A stretch of 12,517 bases of DNA from Nitrospirota bacterium. GTDB taxonomy: Bacteria; Nitrospirota_A; Leptospirillia; Leptospirillales; Leptospirillaceae. Shown here piece by piece: positions 8,448-12,517 of the stretch. Position numbers and translations under genes: made by a program. Each line of letters starts with the position of its first letter. The stretch's first letter is position 1. Where the stretch lies: positions 1 to 12,517 of the forward strand of contig JAKCCY010000084.1 of assembly GCA_021838765.1 (NCBI GenBank), given 5' to 3'. The notes beneath the pieces were generated by a model that saw only the letters and a program-made list of their open reading frames with translations, was not told the DNA's origin and did not search any database.

Positions 8448-8484
8448 ATGAACGGCCTTTCATTCGACGGAACGAATATTTCTA

Positions 8485-8514
8485 TTGACAGGTGGACGCA
8501 AAAGTTACTATGTA
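8485..8514 (+). promoter_or_regulatory. Candidate promoter upstream of the Anbu cassette (distal)
   Basis: A perfect TTGACA lies at 8485-8490. The best -10 choices are TATGTA at 8509-8514 (18-nt spacer) and TACTAT at 8506-8511 (15-nt spacer); neither is ideal. Transcription from here would give a leader of roughly 185 nt before the ATG at 8708 and would run through the TGTTCA-N6-TGAACA repeat. A second possibility, TTGAGA at 8555-8560 with CATTAT at 8578-8583 (17-nt spacer), lies nearer the gene and directly beside that repeat. Confidence 0.35.
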
Positions 8515-8535
8515 AACAAAATTGTCTTTCTGTTG

Positions 8536-8553
8536 TGTTCAGGCTTTTGAACA
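8536..8553. promoter_or_regulatory. Inverted repeat TGTTCA-N6-TGAACA, possible operator
   Basis: Perfect 6-bp arms (8536-8541 and 8548-8553) separated by GGCTTT. It sits 1 nt upstream of the proximal -35-like TTGAGA (8555-8560), a position where a bound dimeric regulator could act. As RNA it could also fold into a small hairpin. No T run follows, so it is not a terminator. No regulator gene is adjacent in the window. Confidence 0.35.
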
Positions 8554-8707
8554 GTTGAGAGGGTTCTGTAGTCAATTCATTATAAATATCTTATGATCTA
8601 TGATGATTCATCAATATCCGAATCCACTTCATTTGTGGCACACAAGTTGCTTCATAACCTGTATTTCCAGAAATGACTTCAACGGCATTCCGGAGGAGGC
8701 AGGTTCG

Positions 8708-10162
8708 ATGAACAAGACAGAGACCCCACAAAAAACACCTTCTCCAACAATCTTTGACGAGATGTTTTCTCCAGAAAAGACACCCAGGCCGGCCTATGAG
8801 GTTTTTCAAAGGTGGATGGACAAGGTCGATATTTCCATCCTTCATCACAAACAGGCTGAAGCGGAGGCCCTTTTCAAGCGTCTCGGCATCACCTTTTCTC
8901 TCTATGGAGCCGAACAGTCCGGGGAACGTCAAATCCCCTTCGATATCATCCCAAGAATTTTCTCAAGATCGGAATGGAGAATCCTTTCGAACGGATCCTG
9001 TCAGAGAATCAGGGCGATCAACGCTTTTCTTTACGATATTTATCACGGTAGGGAAATCATCCGGGCGGGCATTATTCCCGAGTCCCAGATTATGGGAAAT
9101 TCCCTCTACAGAAAAGAGCTGGAAAATGTCACCCCTCCCGGCGGTGTTTATGTTCACATTGCCGGAGTGGATATCGTAAGGGTTTCCCCCCATGAGTTCT
9201 ATGTCCTGGAAGACAATTTGAGAACTCCCTCGGGTGCTTCGTACATGCTTGAGAACAGGAGCATGATGATGCGTCTCTTTCCCGAGGTCTTCGATCTGAT
9301 GAACATCGCCCCGGTAGACCATTACCCCCAGACTCTCCTTCACACGCTTCAGGAGCTTCTCAGAAGCCAGCACGGAAATCAGTCCCCCTGCTCGGTCCTT
9401 CTCACACCGGGTGTTTACAATAGCGCTTATTTTGAGCATGCCTTCCTCGCGGAGCAAATGGGTGTCGAGCTCGTTGAGGGTCAGGATCTTTTCGTGTCAA
9501 ACGATAAGGTGTACATGAGAACGACCCAGGGGTCCCAGCAGGTCGATATCATTTACCGCCGTATCGACGATGATTTTCTTGATCCGAAATATTTCAGGAA
9601 AGACTCCATGATCGGGGTAGCGGGTCTTCTTGATGCCTATCGGGCTGGTAACATCCTTCTTGCAAATGCTTTGGGGACTGGTGTCGCAGACGACAAGTCG
9701 ACCTATACATTTGTTCCGAAGATGATCGATTTCTATCTGGGAGAAAAGCCCCTTTTGAAGAATGTCGAGACCTATTGTCTATCGAATCATGAGGATCTTC
9801 AGTATGTTCTTGATCATATTTCGGAGCTGGTTATTAAGGAAGTGGGTGGATCCGGGGGGTACGGGATGCTGGTCGGCCCGGCGAGCTCCAAAAAAGAGAT
9901 CGAGGACTACCGGAAAAGAATCCTTGCGGATCCGGCCAACTTTATTGCCCAGCCAACTCTTTCTCTGTCCACTTGTCCGACCTTCGTAAACTCCGGGATC
10001 GCGCCAAGACATGTCGACCTCAGGCCATTTGTCCTCTCGGGAACCGGGGTGTCGATGATTCCGGGAGGGCTGACCCGGGTGGCCCTCAAGGAAGGCTCTC
10101 TGGTTGTCAATTCTTCTCAGGGTGGCGGGACAAAGGACACATGGATTCTGGAGGAGGAATGA
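8708..10162 (+). CDS. Circularly permuted type 2 ATP-grasp protein (COG2308-like), Anbu-cassette amidoligase
   Basis: A 484-residue protein of the DUF404/DUF407 class, proposed from comparative genomics to be a circularly permuted ATP-grasp ligase forming amide or peptide bonds; its substrate is unknown. Recognisable blocks are FSRSEWRILSNGSCQRIRAINAFLYDIY (85-112; conserved 'EW..l..G..QR..aLn.fl.DiY'), FYVLEDNLRTPSGASYMLENR (164-184), VLLTPGVYNSAYFEHAFLA (230-248), DIIYRRIDDDFLDP (280-293), GNILLANALGTGVADDKS (314-331), the glycine-rich nucleotide loop VIKEVGGSGGYGMLVG (375-390) and RHVDLRPFV (434-442). I chose ATG 8708 because AGGAGG lies 8 nt upstream (8694-8699); an upstream in-frame ATG at 8600 would add 36 unconserved residues. 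The alpha-E gene starts 2 nt after the stop. Length is usual for the family. Confidence 0.93.
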   Translation: MNKTETPQKTPSPTIFDEMFSPEKTPRPAYEVFQRWMDKVDISILHHKQAEAEALFKRLGITFSLYGAEQSGERQIPFDIIPRIFSRSEWRILSNGSCQRIRAINAFLYDIYHGREIIRAGIIPESQIMGNSLYRKELENVTPPGGVYVHIAGVDIVRVSPHEFYVLEDNLRTPSGASYMLENRSMMMRLFPEVFDLMNIAPVDHYPQTLLHTLQELLRSQHGNQSPCSVLLTPGVYNSAYFEHAFLAEQMGVELVEGQDLFVSNDKVYMRTTQGSQQVDIIYRRIDDDFLDPKYFRKDSMIGVAGLLDAYRAGNILLANALGTGVADDKSTYTFVPKMIDFYLGEKPLLKNVETYCLSNHEDLQYVLDHISELVIKEVGGSGGYGMLVGPASSKKEIEDYRKRILADPANFIAQPTLSLSTCPTFVNSGIAPRHVDLRPFVLSGTGVSMIPGGLTRVALKEGSLVVNSSQGGGTKDTWILEEE

Positions 10163-10163
10163 G

Positions 10164-11141
10164 ATGCTCAGCAGAACCGCATCAAATGTTTACTGGATGG
10201 CAAGATATATGGAAAGAGCCCAGAACACGGCCAGGGTTCTCAACATCATGTATATCATGTCCTTGATACCCCATGAAAAGAACCCCGACTTTACCGAATG
10301 GAACGCTCCCCTGAACATCACGGATACCCGTGAGTCCTTTTTGAGCCGGTACAAAAGCGTGACACCCAGAAATGTTCTTCTGTTCATGGGCTTTGATCAG
10401 GACAACCCGGTCAGTATCTATGCAAGTCTCAGACGGGCGAGGGAAAATGCGAGGGGGGTCCGGGGAACCATCACCTCGGAAATGTGGGAAAGCATCAATG
10501 ACACATGGCTTGATTATCAAAGCTTTCAGGCGAAAGCCAAGAATGAAGCCGATTTCCGGCCGATTTTTGACTGGGTCAAACAAAGGGCGCACCTGTTTAA
10601 TGGAATTACGCACGGAACCATTCTTCAAGACGAAAGCTTCCATTTCATCCAGCTGGGAACATCGATTGAGAGGGCCGACAGTACAGCCCGAATCGTCGAT
10701 GTCAAATACCATATTCTTCTTCCGGACCCGAAAGATATCGGAGGTGCGGCGGACTATTACCAGTGGGGTGCCCTTTTGAGATCCCTCAGTGCGTTTACGG
10801 CCTTTCGAAAAATCTACCAGCAGTCGATCACCCCGATGAAGGTGGCCGAGTTCCTTCTTCTCAGGGAAGATCTGCCCCGCTCCCTTCATGCCTGTCTCGA
10901 CCAGGTTGTGGGAACACTTTCCATGATCGGCGGACGTTCGGGTGGAGAGGTTCGCAGAATTGCCGGGGAAATCCATGCCAGGTTGCATTTTTCCCGGATT
11001 GAGGACATTTTTAAAGTGGGGCTTCATGAATACATTGATGATTTTCTGAAAAGGATCGAGGCTCTTTCTAACGAGATCCAGCAGGTTTACTTCTCTCCGG
11101 AAGCCCATAGCGGCCCAACCATGCAAGGACGGTTTCAATGA
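10164..11141 (+). CDS. Alpha-E domain protein (COG2307-like), Anbu-cassette partner
   Basis: A 325-residue, probably all-helical protein of the alpha-E (DUF403) family, the constant partner of the circularly permuted ATP-grasp protein. Family signatures are clear: opening MLSRTASNVYWMARYMERAQNTAR (1-24), SLRRARENARGVRGTITSEMWESIN (87-111), and GTILQDESFHFIQLGTSIERADSTARIVDVKY (about 150-181, the conserved ERADxTARxxDVKY helix). Residues near the end (about 311-325) are polar and unconserved. I chose ATG 10164 because GGAGGAA of the preceding gene lies just upstream and the family begins MLSRTA; the frame is open 20 codons further up, within the ATP-grasp gene. The biochemical role is unproven; it may help or form part of the ligase. 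The last bases overlap the Anbu start by 4 nt (ATGA), indicating coupling. Confidence 0.93.
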   Translation: MLSRTASNVYWMARYMERAQNTARVLNIMYIMSLIPHEKNPDFTEWNAPLNITDTRESFLSRYKSVTPRNVLLFMGFDQDNPVSIYASLRRARENARGVRGTITSEMWESINDTWLDYQSFQAKAKNEADFRPIFDWVKQRAHLFNGITHGTILQDESFHFIQLGTSIERADSTARIVDVKYHILLPDPKDIGGAADYYQWGALLRSLSAFTAFRKIYQQSITPMKVAEFLLLREDLPRSLHACLDQVVGTLSMIGGRSGGEVRRIAGEIHARLHFSRIEDIFKVGLHEYIDDFLKRIEALSNEIQQVYFSPEAHSGPTMQGRFQ

Positions 11142-11875
11142 CCTATTGTGCGGCAATGATGATGGACAAGGGTCTTGTCTTTGGCTCTGATTCCCGGACG
11201 AATGCCGGGGTCGACAACATATCCATCTATTCGAAGATGAAGGTCTACGAGCGCCCCGGTGACCGGGTGATTGTCATCCTGACCTCCGGAAATCTTTCCA
11301 TTACCCAGGCAACACTCTCCAATCTTGACCGGAGGGCCCATTCCGGGGATGGCCGTGAAACATTATGGTCCGCACCCTCGATGTTTGATGTCGCGAGTGT
11401 GGTGGGGGAGGTTTTGCGGGAGGTCCAGGCAAAAGATGGTCCCCACCTTATCAAGAACTATATCGACAGCAATGCTTCCTTTTTAGTGGGAGGACAGATT
11501 CTGGGGGAAGAGCCGCGGCTCTTTCACGTCTATGCCCAGGGAAATTTTGTGGAAGCCACCCAGGAAACCCCCTACTTCCAGATTGGCGAAGCCAAGTACG
11601 GGAAGCCCATCATCGACCGGCTGATCAGGGCCGATACGGACTTGACCGATGCCGCAAAATGTCTTCTGGTCTCTTTTGACTCGACCATGAGAAGCAATAT
11701 ATCTGTCGGGCTTCCCATCGATCTCGTGTGCTACAGAAAGGATTCCCTGAAAGTCGACATGAGATGGCACATCCTTGAATCGGACCCCTATTTCAATGAA
11801 TTGAGGAGGCAATGGTCCGACGGTATACGGGACGCTTTTTCAAAGCTTTCCAATCTTGAGGAAAAACCCTCCTAG
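11138..11875 (+). CDS. Anbu: proteasome-type (Ntn-hydrolase) protease, COG3484-like
   Basis: Anbu is the bacterial 'ancestral beta subunit' relative of proteasome beta subunits and HslV. This 245-residue protein opens MTYCAAMMMDKGLVFGSDSRTNAG; once Met1 is removed, Thr2 becomes the N-terminal nucleophile. Asp18 in GSDSRTNAG (16-24) and Lys33 in YSKMKVYERPGDR correspond to the Asp17 and Lys33 positions of the proteasome active site, so the catalytic core looks intact. RVIVILTSGNLSITQATLSNL (45-65) gives the expected strand-Gly-helix segment, and FLVGGQILGEEPRLFHVYAQGNFVEA the central strand pair. There is no propeptide before the Thr. Published structures of Anbu homologues show ring or helical assemblies, but natural substrates are unresolved. 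It overlaps alpha-E by 4 nt and is followed by a terminator. The usual transglutaminase neighbour is missing. Confidence 0.94.
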   Translation: MTYCAAMMMDKGLVFGSDSRTNAGVDNISIYSKMKVYERPGDRVIVILTSGNLSITQATLSNLDRRAHSGDGRETLWSAPSMFDVASVVGEVLREVQAKDGPHLIKNYIDSNASFLVGGQILGEEPRLFHVYAQGNFVEATQETPYFQIGEAKYGKPIIDRLIRADTDLTDAAKCLLVSFDSTMRSNISVGLPIDLVCYRKDSLKVDMRWHILESDPYFNELRRQWSDGIRDAFSKLSNLEEKPS

Positions 11876-11891
11876 CGTCTTTCTCATCCGG

Positions 11892-11930
11892 GCCCTGTTT
11901 CTTTTGGAAACAGGGCTTGTCGCTATTTTT
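11892..11930 (+). terminator. Candidate Rho-independent terminator of the Anbu operon
   Basis: A perfect 10-bp stem, GCCCTGTTTC (11892-11901) with GAAACAGGGC (11907-11916), encloses a 5-nt TTTTG loop. It starts 16 nt after the Anbu stop. The following bases are T-rich but interrupted (TTGTCGCTATTTTT), so termination may be incomplete. It separates the cassette from the MFS gene. Confidence 0.75.
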
Positions 11931-12004
11931 CCCAACGGGACACACTCCAAAATTTACGAAAAAATTAAGTCCTTCTTTTTCAAGGAAATGAGTCTTGGCT
12001 CTCA

Positions 12005-12033
12005 GATTGGTCCACCAATTGCTTCTTGATTGG
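12005..12033. repeat. ATTGG/CCAAT half-site cluster before the MFS gene
   Basis: ATTGGT-CC-ACCAAT forms an inverted repeat at 12006-12019, and GATTGG occurs twice in direct orientation (12005-12010 and 12028-12033). Lying 40-70 nt before the MFS start, it could be a regulator site for the transporter, but short repeats of this size also occur by chance. Confidence 0.25.
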
Positions 12034-12073
12034 AAACCCTATCATAGAGGAAAAGAGGTCTCCCTTGAGAGTG

Positions 12074-12517
12074 ATGCAAACAACAGCCAGCAAGATGCGG
12101 TACCTTTTTCTCGGACAATTCGTCTCCCAGGTGGGTGAAAATATCGCCCGTGTCGCCCTTCTGTATTATATCTACCGGGAAACCCATTCGGTGGGTGCGG
12201 TTGCCCTCACCGGAGTTCTCCAGAACCTTCCGCCTCTTTTGCTTTCACCGGTGACCGGAGCCCTCTTTGACCATCACGACAAACGCTCGGTCCTTCTTGT
12301 CCTGGATCTCTTCAGGACACTCCTTTCATTGGCCATACCGGTTCTTTATCTCTTTCATTTCCTGACCATTGCCTCCGTTGAGGTCATTGTTCTTCTGACA
12401 ACGGTCTGCTCGGGAGCCTTCGGTCCCGGTCTTTACTCATTTATCCCCTCCATTTTGGAAAAATCGAATCCTGAGGAGATCCTGAAAGCCAATTCAACGA
12501 TCCAGACGACCGGAAAC
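12074..12517 (+). CDS. Major facilitator superfamily transporter, N-terminal 148 residues, cut by window edge
   Basis: A membrane transporter of the MFS, closest in style to EntS/MFS_3-type exporters. The frame is open to the window edge. Visible are a first helix (about residues 9-34, LFLGQFVSQVGENIARVALLYYIY), a second (about 38-61), the MFS motif A loop as GALFDHHDKRS (62-72), further helices (about 73-96 and 98-118), and IPSILEKSNPEEILKANS (124-141), matching the 'P...ee.l..AN' segment common in this branch. I chose ATG 12074. GTG at 12071 directly precedes it, TTG 12026 would extend it, and ATG 12095 would shorten it; the ribosome site is ambiguous (AGAGG at 12054-12058 or GAGAG close by). 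The substrate cannot be inferred. It is probably transcribed separately from the Anbu operon. Confidence 0.85.
   Translation, partial: MQTTASKMRYLFLGQFVSQVGENIARVALLYYIYRETHSVGAVALTGVLQNLPPLLLSPVTGALFDHHDKRSVLLVLDLFRTLLSLAIPVLYLFHFLTIASVEVIVLLTTVCSGAFGPGLYSFIPSILEKSNPEEILKANSTIQTTGN

Larger units (their letters stand above)
8448..8707. promoter_or_regulatory. Divergent intergenic region between the barrel gene and the Anbu cassette
   Basis: This 260-nt region must drive the barrel gene leftwards and the cassette rightwards. It holds three short inverted repeats: ATTCG-N6-CGAAT (8462-8477), TGTTCA-N6-TGAACA (8536-8553) and TGATGA-T-TCATCA (8601-8613). The middle one has the size and symmetry of a dimeric regulator site. 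The plus-strand frame is open from an ATG at 8600, but that stretch has no good ribosome site and no family similarity, so it is treated as leader. I cannot pick a convincing leftward promoter for the barrel gene. Confidence 0.5.

Noticed and set aside
8600..8707. 36-residue N-terminal extension of the ATP-grasp protein from ATG 8600
   Set aside because: No ribosome site precedes 8600, the sequence is unlike the family, and a strong AGGAGG precedes ATG 8708.
10182..11156. 324-codon open frame on the minus strand opposite alpha-E
   Set aside because: It is antisense to the conserved alpha-E gene; the composition is shadow-like and nothing matches a known family.

Overview
The window looks like an ordinary bacterial chromosome segment of moderate GC, roughly half G+C by eye. 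The gene content (ClpC-type Clp ATPase, an Anbu proteasome-like cassette, a signal-peptide beta-barrel outer-membrane protein, frequent TTG/GTG starts) suggests a Gram-negative bacterium. A Nitrospirota/Leptospirillum-like lineage is my best guess, but this is an impression from protein style, not a demonstrated placement. No rRNA, tRNA, CRISPR array, insertion sequence or phage gene is visible.

Left arm (1-8447), all on the minus strand. In transcription order it reads: outer-membrane beta-barrel protein (8447-7251), clpC (7072-4631), tsaD (4610-3579), a baeRF-type 'host attachment' protein (3356-2910), a PRPP-type phosphoribosyltransferase (2833-2204), argS (2018-222) and the start of tgt (225 to beyond base 1). 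The pairs clpC-tsaD (20 nt apart) and argS-tgt (4-nt overlap) look co-transcribed. Candidate promoters with a TTGACA/TTGACT -35 box precede clpC and the baeRF gene. This arm is mostly housekeeping: protein quality control (ClpC), tRNA charging and modification (ArgS, Tgt, TsaD), plus two accessory genes.

Right arm (8448-12517), on the plus strand. A 260-nt divergent intergenic region with candidate promoters and several inverted repeats leads into a tight three-gene operon: circularly permuted type 2 ATP-grasp protein (8708-10162), alpha-E protein (10164-11141) and the Anbu proteasome-type protease (11138-11875). The operon closes with a perfect 10-bp hairpin terminator candidate. This is the known but functionally unresolved Anbu cassette: an ATP-grasp/alpha-E pair thought to make an amide- or peptide-linked product, next to an N-terminal-threonine hydrolase. 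The transglutaminase-like gene that commonly accompanies it is absent; alpha-E runs straight into Anbu with a 4-nt overlap. An MFS exporter gene starts downstream and is cut by the window edge.

The most interesting region is this compact Anbu cassette and its regulatory upstream region. I found no convincing wholly new system.
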